Assembly: GCA_036426205.1 (NCBI GenBank)
Contig: CM071573.1
Coordinates: 74,128,043 to 74,192,042, forward strand
DNA: 64,000 bases
Source of the DNA: Ascaphus truei
Taxonomy: Eukaryota > Chordata > Amphibia > Anura > Ascaphidae
Reading direction: 5' to 3'
This document shows positions 22,130 to 32,599 of the stretch, piece after piece. The translations under genes and the position numbers were made by a program. The number at the start of each line of letters is the position of its first letter. Position 1 is the stretch's first letter. The notes beneath the pieces were generated by a model, which ran no database searches, had not been told where the DNA came from, and saw nothing but the letters and a program-made list of their open reading frames with translations.

Positions 22130-22312
22130 TTACAATTAGATTGTAAGCTCTTCGGAGCAGGGACTCCGTTACTACATTACTTTATCTCTGAAGCGCTTCT
22201 TCCCATTATGTGCTATGTGTATTGTTTATTATTTATTTGATTGTCACATGGATTACTGCTGTAAAGCGCTACAGTATGTACAATAATGATGCTATATAAA
22301 TAAAGACATTCT
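22130..22312 (+). mobile_element. L2-like LINE 3' tail
   Basis: TTAGATTGTAAGCTCTTCGG, AGCAGGGACTCC, TGTAAAGCGCTAC and GCTATATAAATAAAGACAT match the 3' ends at 4957-5140 and 53220-53400. Only the UTR is present. Confidence 0.85.
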
Positions 22313-23009
22313 CTTCTATTAAGAGATGTCCATTTCAGATCTTTTACAATAGATTTACTCATGTAAATGTAATTCCAGTATGTACCAGTGACAATGTCAC
22401 AATCAGAGGGACTGCAATGTATTTAGATCATTTCCTAATCTGGATTATTCCTCTTCTGTAACAGCACGCACCTTTCCCATCTCAGTCTCCCCTCCCTTCT
22501 TTTGCATCCAGTCTGCCACCCCAGAGGCTTATCCCTTCCCCAAAGAAACAGATCCCAAGAATTCATGAAGAACCTCCACACGCTGCAGCCTCTCTGCTAT
22601 TCCCAGTGTTATGAGTGGCATTTGCAAACAGCACAAAAACAAGTCATGACTCTTTGTCACCTATCTAATATGCTGTGAATCCATCTTCCCGGTGGTGGAG
22701 AAGAGTTCAGCTTAGTTGAAATAAAAGGAGATTAAAATCTCCAGCACAGTGAAGCAGCTTCACAGCAATGTGAATAGATGTAATGCAATGATGCTAAATT
22801 GAGCTATTTTTTTAGAGTATTTGTAATCGGTAACATGCCAACTGTGTGTCAGCTTTTCCTTAGCATTCCAGCCTTTTAACATCAATGCTCTTTGCGATGT
22901 AAAGTAGAGGGTTATTAAAATGAAAGCTGCCTATCTATCACAGCTTTGAAGTTTGATAACATAAGAGTCCCCTTTTCTACCAAAGTGTCATAGCTTAAAG
23001 CTTGTTCTA
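22313..23009. other. Unassigned intronic sequence
   Basis: No repeat ends recognised. Pyrimidine-rich around 22470-22560, otherwise featureless. Confidence 0.4.
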
Positions 23010-23103
23010 TAGTAGGGGCGGGCGCGCGAGCGAACACGCGTGCATGTGACGCACACTTTTTGTGTGTACGGTCCGTACTGCCGGGAGCGAAAGTCTGGGA
23101 AGG

Positions 23104-23140
<37 letters not shown>
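23010..23140 (-). mobile_element. Half copy of CA-containing Harbinger MITE
   Basis: The minus strand reads (CA)n, CAGTACCTTCC, CGGACCGTAC, AAAAAGTGTGCGTCAC and CGCGCCCGCCCCTACTATAG, matching the right half of the complete element at 31537-32037. The left half is absent. The (TG)n at 23106-23140 is the element's own internal microsatellite. Confidence 0.75.
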
Positions 23141-23142
<2 letters not shown>

Positions 23143-23330
23143 GAAACGTTGTGCCTCTTCTATTAAATCCTTTTGAAAATCCGTAGTGTCCTGGAACCTT
23201 CTTTGTTTATCTGCTTTGGAGTTTGTCACTGCAAGGAACTCCCCTGTTCCAGGAGCACCGGTCAATAGCAAGTATTCTTATGTATTACATTATGGTGTGC
23301 AGCATTCTCCTTGCCTTTCATGAATTACGA

Positions 23331-23424
23331 CTGAGCCACTGATTGAGCCACCTGTGCTGCAGCAGGGATATCCTGAAAATCTAATCTGTTGGGGGGTCTT
23401 GGGGACTGGCGTTGAGAACCCCTG
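23331..23424 (+). mobile_element. hAT-type MITE family B, right half
   Basis: TGAGCCACCTGTGCTG, GCAGGGATATCCTGAAAAT, GGACTGGCGTTGAGAACCCC and TG correspond to the right end of family B (56130-56227). The left half is missing. Confidence 0.8.
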
Positions 23425-24204
23425 ATCTAAGGAATGTCTGGCTTTGAAATCCATAGCTCACACAAAACATGAATATATCTCAGTTTATGTCGAACTCGCA
23501 GTTGCAGTAGCAATTTCTGGCTACACGTAATGCCATTCCATGTCACAACCAGTTCAAAAAGTCCATGATCCGAGCATTTGACGAGATGTGACACCTTGTG
23601 TTTTGAAGAGTTTGTGTGCGATATTCCTTTCAATTCATTCTAAAGTAAGAATATTAGGTGTCTTGCTCAACGAATGCATTATGCAAGTCTGTGCAAACAA
23701 ATCGTATTGTAGAAAGGGACATATTTTTATAGGCCAAACTGAAATGATTTAATGTAATCAAATCCTTTAAATATGAAGTCTATTACAAGAGACAGGTTCA
23801 CATTTCTCCAGTATCACAGGAGACAAAATTTGAATTTAGGCTGCTCTCCGAGCATCTCAATCCCCGTCCATCAATTTCAAATTATGACTATTTCACTTTA
23901 ATATGACTGAAATTTCAACTGTCATGATAGCAACTTATTAAACATCTTTCTCGTTTAGAGTATGAAAAGTTTATTTTCCATTCGGAGTACATTTGAATTT
24001 TGTCAGCAAAATAGATTCTGAATTTCGTATATGTAATGGATAAACAATAGAAAACCACTGTATAAACAATTTATGTTTTGAGTACTGTCAGACCCCATAT
24101 AAATTATGATTTGAGGAACGTCGTGTCATACTGTATGTAATCAGAGTTGAATAGGGAACTGCTTATTCAATGGCTCACCATCACACATTTCATCTAGCAC
24201 TTTT
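23425..24204. other. Unassigned intronic sequence
   Basis: AT-rich sequence without recognised repeat termini or exon-like frames. Confidence 0.4.
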
Positions 24205-24345
24205 CTTTATTTAATTGTATTATTTATAAAAATGTTTTACCAGGAAGTAGTACATTGAGAGTTACCTCTTGTTTTCAAGTAAGTCCTGGGCACAGAGTTA
24301 TAACAATACATGGTTACATTAAAAGAACAGAGGTTTTACAGTTAA
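24205..24345 (-). repeat. Interspersed repeat E (CCAGGAAGTA family)
   Basis: TTTACCAGGAAGTAGTACAT, TGAGAGTTACCTCTTG, AAGTCCTGGGCACAGAGTTA and ACATGGTTACA match 41885-41975, and a short inverse piece at 35830-35868. The layout resembles the 3' UTR of a CR1/L2-type LINE read in reverse, but no coding sequence is attached. Confidence 0.6.
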
Positions 24346-24585
24346 TTCACAGACATTTCATGGACAGATAGAATTGGAAAATTGGGTACAGGGGATAAAA
24401 GGTCTGGTGAGTTTCAGATTGAAATAGAGAAGCTTTAACATCACTAAACATCAGTGAACTGCAGCAAAAAGCTCACACCCTTTGGCTGCCCTTCGGCTGC
24501 ACCAAAGTCTGTCTGCCTTTGGGGCAACACAGATATAGAGTGTCATTCTCTATACGTATAGAATGTTTAGACTAAACAGTTCTAT

Positions 24586-26098
24586 TGTATCACGCTCACT
24601 CCTGCAGGGATGCAGCTTATGTAACGGGTTTTCCCCCACCCAATCGCAGATAGAGTGCATGTGAGGGGGAACCTATATGTTACCAGGTGTGGTGCGTATA
24701 CCTGCAGGTTCACAGGAGGCCTGTGCCTCCGCTTGCTGGGAATCTGGGGTGCTTCTCTGGAACGTTTCTTCAATCAGCGCCTCCAGCTATGTGAGATTCT
24801 AGGAGTGTAGAATGGCCCTCACATAGGAACATCTATAAAGTAACCAGCCCACACCAAAGGTTATGGCTAAAAGGGTTTACTATAGGGATCAGTAACATAA
24901 CACACACAGTATCATAATATAGAGAATCAACAGCTCTATGCATAACAAAACATACATTGGGTGCAAGGGCATCAATATCCCCTTGGTTAAGGCCCTTGGC
25001 GTCTCCGCCCAATAATAACCCAACCATACAGTGCCCACAATAATCGGGTGCTCGGCACCAGCGTCCCAGTGTCCTGGACCCCCACCCAGATGTGTGGCAG
25101 CGCTGCTCACGTGTGTATAGTTGGTGCACTTATAGATACCTGCCCGGACACACGTCCGTGCCTGGGTGTAAAGCTCTTCAAAAAGGGTCTGACGCAGGAA
25201 CAGGAATCCGCCTCCGCATGAGGTGTCTCCCTCAAGGAGCATCGCACCCACAGAATGTCTCTTGCAGTAGAGCCTGTCTGAGCCCAGACGCAGGCCGCGA
25301 TCACCGCATGCAACTGGCACCGGTGATATCACATAACACTGTACTGTAGAAAGCAACCCACCTCACACGGAAGGGGCCTTTCCTGAATCTACCAAACTGA
25401 CTGCTGTAGCTGCACTACAAAGCCACACTGCCTCTTCTTGTCAGAGCACACAGCAATGCAGCTGTGTCACTGACTAGACTCACTCTCAGCTAAGGGCAGG
25501 GTCCCTACCTAAGGGGCCTTCCCTATGAACTTACCCACTAACCTAGTGGGGAGTGGGGCCTGCCTGGGGTTTCTCTGGCCTAGTACAGCAGAGCACTGCT
25601 CTCTGTACACTACCATCCCCAATCGCTTCCTGGATCCAACTGCCTAGCATGGTCTCTGTGCAACATTGTATCCTTCTCCAACAGGAGAAGCTGCAAACTC
25701 TATTTGCTGTCTGGCTGCACGTGATGTGGGTGAAAGGGCAGTCCCCAGAGGCTGCGGGGAGTTGCAGTCTGTCACGGCCCTCTTTAACATTAGGGCTATG
25801 TCTGCCATGCCTGTGCAACCCTATAATGATCGCCACTGCTCTCTTCTGCGCCTGCGCGACCTTAGGGAGTCCCTGCGCTATGGAGCGCCATCTCTGCCCC
25901 TTCGCGCTCACTATATTGGCCGCTGCATCGCGTCTGCACATGCGCGAGCCTCCGTGCCCGCGTGGACATAACAAAGATGGCGACACCGTGACTCTGACAC
26001 CACCGAGAGACGCACTCATCCCCGCAACTGCCTTCTCACTGGTGAATGTAAGGGGAACAGGAACGGGGAACCGGGGAGCCAAAGGGGACCTGGCTACA
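24586..26098 (-). mobile_element. LTR-like element (minus orientation), possible solo LTR
   Basis: Bounded on the plus strand by TGTATCACGC and GGCTACA, giving TG...CA ends in either orientation. Read in minus it begins TGTAGCCAGGTCCCC, like the LTRs at 47936 and 62079. Its other end carries GGTGCGTATACCTGCAGG, TTCACAGGAGG and CCTCCGCTTGCTGG, shared with 47265-47310. No internal gag/pol sequence is attached and no target duplication matches (TCTAT versus CTTAG). It may be a solo LTR, a recombinant, or two fused fragments. Confidence 0.45.
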
Positions 26099-26144
26099 CT
26101 TAGAATGTTAAGAAAAATAGAACAGCTCAGGGATTTTTTCAAAC

Positions 26145-26341
26145 TATATATATATATATATATGTCCCTTTGACAGTGCATGTAGCTGAAACACACACTG
26201 CCCACTGCCTAGCTCTTCTCCGAGGTGTGCTCAGGATGTGACTTGTGATGAACAGGACTCGGGCCCCCAACTTAACAGCAGGTGTCATTCTAAAGTGAAA
26301 TAGAGGGGTTACATAAACACACACACAAACACACACACACA
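26145..26341. repeat. (TA)n and (CA)n microsatellites
   Basis: (TA)n at about 26145-26163 and (CA)n at about 26314-26340, with ~150 bp of unassigned sequence between. Confidence 0.85.
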
Positions 26342-27103
26342 GAGTTAGGGAAAGCGTTCCCCTAAGTATAGCTTATATCAGGCCCCCTTTTTTGTGTTCT
26401 AGTTAGGGTCAGTGCCCCAAGGATTAGGATCCTTTAGTATGGCCATATTGTATAAGAGCATGGCCCAAGAAAGGGAATGCAGACATGCCTCCATGGGCCA
26501 TACAGAAGTGACACCAGGATGTCGGGGGATCAGCCCTATAAGCATATACCCACCAACATGGTCCTGCACAAATGAGGAAGTGGCAGTTCAAAAGCAGGGG
26601 TGGATTAGTAACAGAAAGGTTACACAGACCAGACCAGGATCTCAGAAGGGGGCTCACAGTGAAAGGGACTTGAAGTATATGGATAAGAAGTGATCCATAC
26701 TAATCCACCAGATGAGTATCATTAAAGTAAGAAGATGCACTTCCCATGTGTGTTGAGTGGGCAGTCAGGGAAGATCTATATAATCATTGATATGAGCATG
26801 CATGAAAATATGTGCAATTAAGTCAGTCTACGATGTACTGTGACTGCAGTGTCCCCAACCATGATGACATTAATAAAGGTTGATGGTGCACTAGAAAAAC
26901 TCCTGGTGCCCATCTTTTCCATCGCCCAAAGTAAATTATTGCGGGTGCCTTCTACAACTGCGGCTGTGGAAACAGTGTCTGCCGTGAGCGCTGCAGGGGG
27001 TCCATGCTTCCAAATTGACCCCAGCATTAATCCTCTGGCGCCAGGGTAGCCGATGTTGCGTAACTGGGTTAAGATATATATGTATATATAAGATATATAT
27101 ATA
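26342..27103. other. Unassigned sequence, possible retroelement interior
   Basis: No domain recognised. The GC content and lack of stops around 26840-27049 are compatible with decayed retroelement DNA, but I cannot assign a family. Confidence 0.3.
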
Positions 27104-27111
27104 CATATCAT

Positions 27112-27267
27112 CAGTGTTCGACAAACCTATACATTTGCTCGCCCCGGGCGAGTGGATTTAACCCCCGGGCGAGTAAATATTGGCCCAAGCAGCACACGTT
27201 TGGTACTAGGTGGCGAGTAGATTTTTTTGTGTGGCGAGTAGATTTTTTGGTGATTTGTCAACCACTG
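27112..27267. mobile_element. hAT-type MITE with perfect 8-bp target duplication
   Basis: 156 bp with ends CAGTGTTCGACAAAC and GTCAACCACTG. It is flanked by CATATCAT at 27104-27111 and again at 27268-27275. CAGTG ends plus an 8-bp duplication are the hAT signature. The interior contains two GGCGAGTAGATTTTTT copies and the palindrome-like CGCCCCGGGCG. No transposase. Confidence 0.93.
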
Positions 27268-27469
27268 CATATCATACAGCAAGGTCACCAGAGGTGGTCA
27301 AGTTACTGGCAGTATACAATGTAGTGTAAAAATATTTATTACTCCATTGGACACTTAGCCTCACGTGTATTTTACAGATTCATATACTCTATGTAAATTA
27401 GAGCATGAGATTAGAGCGAGATTAGAGGTTAACTCCTACTGACAACAGCCTTTAGGTATAAGTAATTAG

Positions 27470-27825
27470 CCTGAGCTGCAAGGATAAAAAGGCAGCCTGA
27501 AAGCATCGCCACTCGGACACACAGGGCTTGGAGGAGGTCTTTAACTTGGAGTCCTGAGACACAGCAAGCCTACCCTGCATCAGGGCAACCTGTTTGCTTG
27601 GGTGTTTCACTGGAAACCAGTTTAGCTGGCCAGTGCTGGTAGTGAGGCCCAGTAATTGTTCAGTTAGTCTCCTGAATGGAGTAGGTCTTTTCTTTTATTG
27701 TATTACTTTGCCTTAAAGGGACAGTATTCCCATACCATATTGTTTGCCTAAGTCTGTGGACAAAATAAACCACAGCGAATTCCAATCAAACCGTGTCTTT
27801 TAATCACTGAGCACCGGTCATCCTG
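27470..27825 (+). promoter_or_regulatory. LTR-like promoter and poly(A) segment
   Basis: AAGGATAAAAAGGCAGCC (TATA-like) is followed about 280 bp later by ACAAAATAAACC (poly(A) signal) and a GTGTCTTTTAATC stretch ending CCTGTCA. This spacing and order resemble the U3/R/U5 layout of an LTR. Boundaries and family are not resolved. Confidence 0.35.
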
Positions 27826-28238
27826 TCACTATATACATATACATTAATTTATATATATTTGTTTATTTATAATCTTTGCTTTTATCCTCACAATTTATCA
27901 CTTCATTAAAAAATACACATATACTGTAGCCTTCTGCTTTTTAAGCTTAAAGGCAAATACAAATGGGATGTGAACCATTGTATATCTTCTCTCTTTTAGT
28001 ACTATTTCCTTATCACTTTATCCTACTGTAGGACTTGTGCATAAATATTGTATCCCTCCCAAAGGCTTACAAATAACTTTTAGAAAGGCATCTAAACTGT
28101 GCTTTACAACTTAATGTGCTAAGGCCATTTTAGGTCCAAGATGACATCTTACTTGAGTCCAATTAGTCATTAATCTCTGGCATCTCTGCAGAGACCTCCA
28201 CCCACAGTGCAGAAAGTGGAAGAAGTGCTCTCAGTCAT
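27826..28238. other. Unassigned intronic sequence
   Basis: AT-rich DNA downstream (on the gene strand) of the GRID1 exon. No second exon seen. Confidence 0.4.
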
Positions 28239-28586
28239 ATGGACATTGTTTCACTACATTCGGAACCGAGAGTGCTAATACATTCTCATAATGAGGGCAT
28301 CCATCATGTACGGCCTTTAGGGTTTAAGGATAGGATTCACGACATCTATGTTATTGTGCCAGCTCAGGCAATGGAGCTGATTTTTGTGACCGAGGACAGT
28401 CAATGTATCTATAACATTACATTGAAAACCAATAGAGACCAAATAAACTTTAGGGACTGGAGTACAGTGGCTCCATTTGACCATACAAATACATGGATCA
28501 CTTTTGTAAATGGGTATTACCGTCCACCTTTTATTTTTTACCTATATGTCTACGATTTTACACAATTCATCATTTTCAGTTTCTGA
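28239..28586 (+). other. Unrecognised 115-codon open frame antisense to GRID1
   Basis: An open frame whose composition looks protein-like (HDIYVIVPAQAMELIFV, INFRDWSTVAPFDHTNTW, YYRPPFIFYLYVYD) and which does not overlap a recognised repeat. No family is recognised, and there is no visible promoter or splice context. It may be a chance frame or the remnant of an unknown element. It ends about 400 bp from the GRID1 donor. Confidence 0.2.
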
Positions 28587-28986
28587 ATTCTAATCTTGAA
28601 AGATATCTGTGACTGTATAGGATGGTGTTTTACTAGTCACCTCTTCCCTCCCCTCTGTGCATTTTCTCATCATCATTCTTGATGTATTTGCATTGGGCTA
28701 CTGTGTTTCAGTTATGTGTATAATAAACTTGCCTTATTGTATCACTTATTTCTTCATTTTTCATGGCCTCGTTTTATTTTTCTTCCTCATTGATAATTGA
28801 ACGTTTTACCGTCATGCAGATGATTTATTGCCACATTCTGTTTACTTTTAACCAACAGTAATGATGAACAGGACATGAGTTCCTCACAGCTGGGTGTTTG
28901 ACCAGTGATGAAGGGCAATAGTGGAACACGGTGTAACTGCACTCAAAAGATTAGCTAAAAATAAGTTTGAAGTTTTCAAAACTCAC

Positions 28987-29271
28987 CGTAATCGCTGTCA
29001 TAAAATACTATGAATTTTTGCCATCGAAGTTCAGTGACAAGTTTTAGCATAACGTCATTGAGTCGGACAGGTGGTCGAGCAGCCAACGTGTACTCTTCTC
29101 CTTCCTGACTAGGATTAAAGTGACAAACTGTGCGTGGCGACCCTCCGCTGCTGCGTTGCACGAAGATATGAGGGATGTGCATGGCGTCTGTCAGTGACTG
29201 AAGCGCGTTTGCTGATGCACAACCAGTAGATGTCACTAAGGCTAAGATTCCCTGGGTCATCAGGTCACAGG
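28987..29271 (-). CDS. GRID1: GRID1 internal exon (glutamate receptor delta-1, amino-terminal domain)
   Basis: A 285-bp exon on the minus strand. It encodes part of the extracellular amino-terminal (LIVBP-like) domain of the delta-1 ionotropic glutamate receptor subunit, a postsynaptic membrane protein that binds cerebellin-neurexin complexes. Seen: the acceptor reads TCTTACAG just outside 29271 and the donor reads G|GTGAGT at 28987/28986. Both junctions are phase 1, splitting the codons for Ala (ACDLMTQG) and Asp (FYDSDYD). The peptide contains [20 protein letters not shown], then [17 protein letters not shown] and VTELRWQKF. From knowledge of the family, these match GRID1; GRID2 has different residues at SGGSPRT and TELRW. 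There is no stop or frameshift, so the exon looks functional. By comparison with the mammalian protein it covers roughly residues 80-175. I found no other GRID1 exon, so the flanking introns are at least 28.9 kb (3' side) and 34.7 kb (5' side) within this window. Confidence 0.95.
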
Positions 29272-30057
29272 CTGTAAGACAAAATGGCGAACGTGGTTAC
29301 AATCCTCAATCATATTCATAACCAACACGGCTTGTACAGTAGTTCTAAGCGTCTCCATGCCCTCTGAAATATTTTCTTACATTACCAGTGGTATTATGAT
29401 ATTTAACTCTGATGTGCCACTCCTTTTGAAGAAATAAACATGGCCAGTGAAGGAAATGCTATGCATCGCGGTGGCCATTTTTATTTTCCAAATGTGCAAG
29501 GAAATCACTGGTCAAGAATATATCCCTTTACCTGATTACAATAAATATCTGGGTGGCCAAGGCCCAAGAAGGAGACACTGACTCTGGTAAATTTAATAAA
29601 AAAATGGAAAAAAAAATTAATCAGATTAAAAACTAAAAATTACAACAGGGGAGATTGCAGATTAGAGTAGCCCATGGCAATACCTCGTAGCCGCCACCTT
29701 CTCTGAATCTGCTTCTAAGACCGGTAATGCTACGCAACTGGAAAGTCATATAGAGAAGCACAAACAATGCATGGCATTTTCCAAACAAATACAGTGCTGC
29801 AGTTATTAAACAGTGATTCGGCAGACAAGGAACCTTCTTCATCATCACCATGAATGTCCGGTATCTAACTCCATTTTCTCCATGGGATGGGAACCGGGAG
29901 GGCCCTTTGGAGCTGAACTGAGAGACTTACTGGTGAAGTTACTGGGTTTCCCCTCAATGGAAAACAAAATGGAATTCAAGTCTCAAGCCAATAAAAAGTC
30001 AGAAAATCATGGGTTGGGGCTATCTATTGGATGGCCACATAAATCCCCTTTAGAAAC
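29272..30057 (-). other. GRID1 intron, upstream side of the exon
   Basis: Immediately next to the exon lies the acceptor tract ATTTTGTCTTACAG. The rest is AT-rich with no repeat recognised. By exon orientation this side of the window is the 5' intron. Confidence 0.6.
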
Positions 30058-30172
30058 CATGTAGTAACAAAGGAGGGAGTAGGTGGTATGATACCTTTTA
30101 TTGAACCAAAAATTAGCTATGTTACAAAGGTATCATACCACCTACTCCCCCTCCCGCTTTGTTACTACATGG
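30058..30172. mobile_element. Penelope-like termini, inverted pair
   Basis: Arms 30058-30102 and 30125-30172 are inverted copies: CCATGTAGTAACAAAG, GGAGGGAGTAGGTGG, TATGATACCTTTTATTG on the left, complements on the right. A related single arm lies at 32398. This terminus (GGTATCATACCACCTACTCC) is typical of Neptune-like Penelope elements. Confidence 0.65.
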
Positions 30173-30542
30173 AAGAAAGGACAAAATGGCTTCCCAACAT
30201 TCTTTGCTTTAAAAACCAGGAAGTAATACTGGTAACATCACCAGTAAGTATTTTGGAGACCGGGGGTGGTCCCAGTACCTGAAATCTGTCTGGAGGACCT
30301 CCTTGTTCTAATACTGTAAAAAAAAAAATGGGGGGAGGATAGTTTGGGTGATTGCTGCTTTTATCTCTTAATTTTTTTTCCAAAATCGCTAGAGGAATAT
30401 TGGTTATTTGGGGTTTGCATATGTCTGTGCATTTTGTGATACAGTAATTGAGTAATTAAAAGTATGACAAACCATATGCAGTTGACAGCATAATAATGGA
30501 CATTTTCAATAAAAAATTCTAATTACCGTCAATTAGCATTAA

Positions 30543-31023
30543 GGGCCTCATGCAGAGAACAGCGCTAATAGCAATCTCGCCATTTTCCGGCGAAAATCGC
30601 GCTAAAAACAGCCGAAAATGGCGAGATTTGAAAAAAGCGCTATTTTTTTTTTTTCCCTTGAAATTCGCCGCGCGGCTGGAGAGTTTCTAATCTCTCCAGT
30701 TTTTTTTCCTGCCGTATGCAGAGAGCCGCGATCGCCATCTAGTGGCTGTTCGCGCCAAAAAAATGGTGCGATTTTCAACATTTTTCCTCTCCACCAAGCA
30801 GCTGGCGCTCCGCGGCCGGTGGAGGGAAAAAAAAAAAAAAACGCGTTTTTTTCCCCACTAGTTTCAACAGCGCTTATAGCGCTGGTTGAAACTCTCCATA
30901 TGCAGAAAGGCTTGTAAATGCAGTTTTCTGCCCTTTCTGCATATGGAGAAAAAAACTCTCCAAAAAAGCTAAAATTTTTCCCCCTCTCCAATTCTAAAAT
31001 TCGCTGCTCTCTGCATGAGGCCC
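30543..31023. mobile_element. MITE with AAGGGCCTCATGCAGAGA ends
   Basis: The inverted ends are 18 bp and perfect: AAGGGCCTCATGCAGAGA at 30541-30558 and its complement at 31008-31025. The left flank reads TTAA, the right TTTG, so a TTAA target duplication (Kolobok/piggyBac type) is possible but mutated. The interior has further hairpins: CGCCATTTTCCGGCGAAAA, CAGCGCTTATAGCGCTG at 30869-30885, and a longer one around CTCCATATGCAGAAAGG (30893-30950). Confidence 0.8.
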
Positions 31024-31027
31024 TTTG

Positions 31028-31533
31028 TATCATAAGTAAGTTTATGCTCTGTCTTAAAAGTTTTAATTTAGTAAATGTTGTTTGTAATGGCTAATGCAAA
31101 AAGATTAATAGATGGATAGCACAAACTGAAGTATACGCTTAAGTGGTATTTATAATAAGAAGTTACTTTAATCTGTCAATTAATTATTATATAGTAGTAT
31201 AATGTCTCCTCTCCACCACTGGATGCTCTAGCTTCATTATGTTACAGTAACAAGTGGAGATAGATCTTTTCCATTTTGTTTTTCACCATTCTCATATAAT
31301 ATAAAATGTCCATAGGACAATAAGAAATTATACATATTCAGTGTAGGTACCTGCAAATTGGTTGTGCCGTGACGTGGCTGCAGGCTTATAACGCTTTGGC
31401 CAAAGGGTTTCACTAAATGACCTTACTCATGAGATCACTAGTATATTTTAGCCCAAAATTGGTAGAAGCGCAGGAATTGTTCTTTTTGTTTTCCATATAT
31501 GTAAGGCCTATCCTTTTACCAGCAGCATACTTC
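31028..31533. other. Unassigned intronic sequence
   Basis: AT-rich with no recognised repeats between two MITEs. Confidence 0.4.
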
Positions 31534-31536
31534 TAA

Positions 31537-32037
31537 GGTCCGAATATAGTGGGCGCGCGCGCTGCACCATGCGCGCACGCGGCACTTATAGTTGGCTGTT
31601 GTTAGCCAGCCATCCTTACTAGGGCCGTGCACACATGGCAGTGATCGGGGGGAAGACTCTGAAAAGTATGTATTTGCGCCGCTACCGCTCAGTGTCTGCA
31701 GTGTATGTATGTGTGTGTGTATGTGTGTTGCACAATATTAATACATAATTTCTTCTCACAGCATGTCTTTTTTAAAATTTGTAATATACACACACACACA
31801 CATATACATATACATATACATATACATACACACACACACACACAGCTTCCGCAGTGACACACAAACACACACACACACACACTCAGTGACACACACACAG
31901 TGACACACACACACAGTGACACACACACAGTACCTTCCAAGCCTGTCGCTCACAGCAGCAAGGACCGTACAAACGAAAAGTGTGCATCACGTGCGTGAGC
32001 ATTCGCAGAGGCACGCACGCCCACTATATTACGGGCC
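31537..32037. mobile_element. PIF/Harbinger-like MITE with internal (CA)n
   Basis: 501 bp, ends GGTCCGAATATAGTGGGCGC and its near-complement GCCCACTATATTACGGGCC. It is flanked by TAA at 31534-31536 and 32038-32040. The middle (31787-31930) holds compound (CA)n / (CATA)n / ACACACAGTG repeats. A half copy lies at 23010-23140. No transposase frame. Confidence 0.85.
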
Positions 32038-32040
32038 TAA

Positions 32041-32397
32041 AGGGAGGAGCGCGGTAATATGTACAGTCTTCCCCGTATAAAATGTGCCGCTTGACCAGGG
32101 AGTCTGGTGATTTCTGAGAGATGGTTTCCTAGTGATTGTAATTTTTCATTAAGTTAGAGGTACAGTGATAGGGCTACGGATGAGTGTTGTGTGCAACCAA
32201 AGTGAACTAATAAAAGGGATGACTGAAATAGGTTACATTTTTGTAACTGATGTATATGCTAAAAAATAATAAATATGGGAAGAAACACACTCAAAACAAA
32301 TAGCTAGACTTATTACACTCTGGTCTGACAAAGAGACTTAAGGCCCCAAACTATTGATCACGTTTAATCGGTTGCTTCAAATTTTATTGAATATGCC
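32041..32397. other. Unassigned intronic sequence
   Basis: AT-rich sequence between the MITE and the next Penelope fragment. Confidence 0.4.
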
Positions 32398-32520
32398 CAT
32401 GTAATAACAAAGGAGGGAGAGGGAGTAGGGTGTATGATACCTTTTATTGGACCAACAAGTAGTTGATATGTTACAAGCTTTTAAACCTCTCAGGGTCCTT
32501 CCCCTTTGCCTCTCTTTTCC
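32398..32520 (-). mobile_element. Penelope-like terminal fragment, single arm
   Basis: CATGTAATAACAAAGGAGGG, GGGTGTATGATACCTTTTAT, TGGACCAACAAGTAGTTGAT and ATGTTACAAGCTTT match the arms at 30058-30172 and extend further inward. On the minus strand, GAGAGGTTTAAAAGCTTG replaces the usual GAAAGCTTG, so the stem is decayed. Confidence 0.65.
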
Positions 32521-32599
32521 AGGGACGTTGCAGCCGTAGCTAGGAGGTTCTTCCCCTCCCCCTCTGGTAAGCTGCTTAATGTTGGTGAATAGTGTCCTG

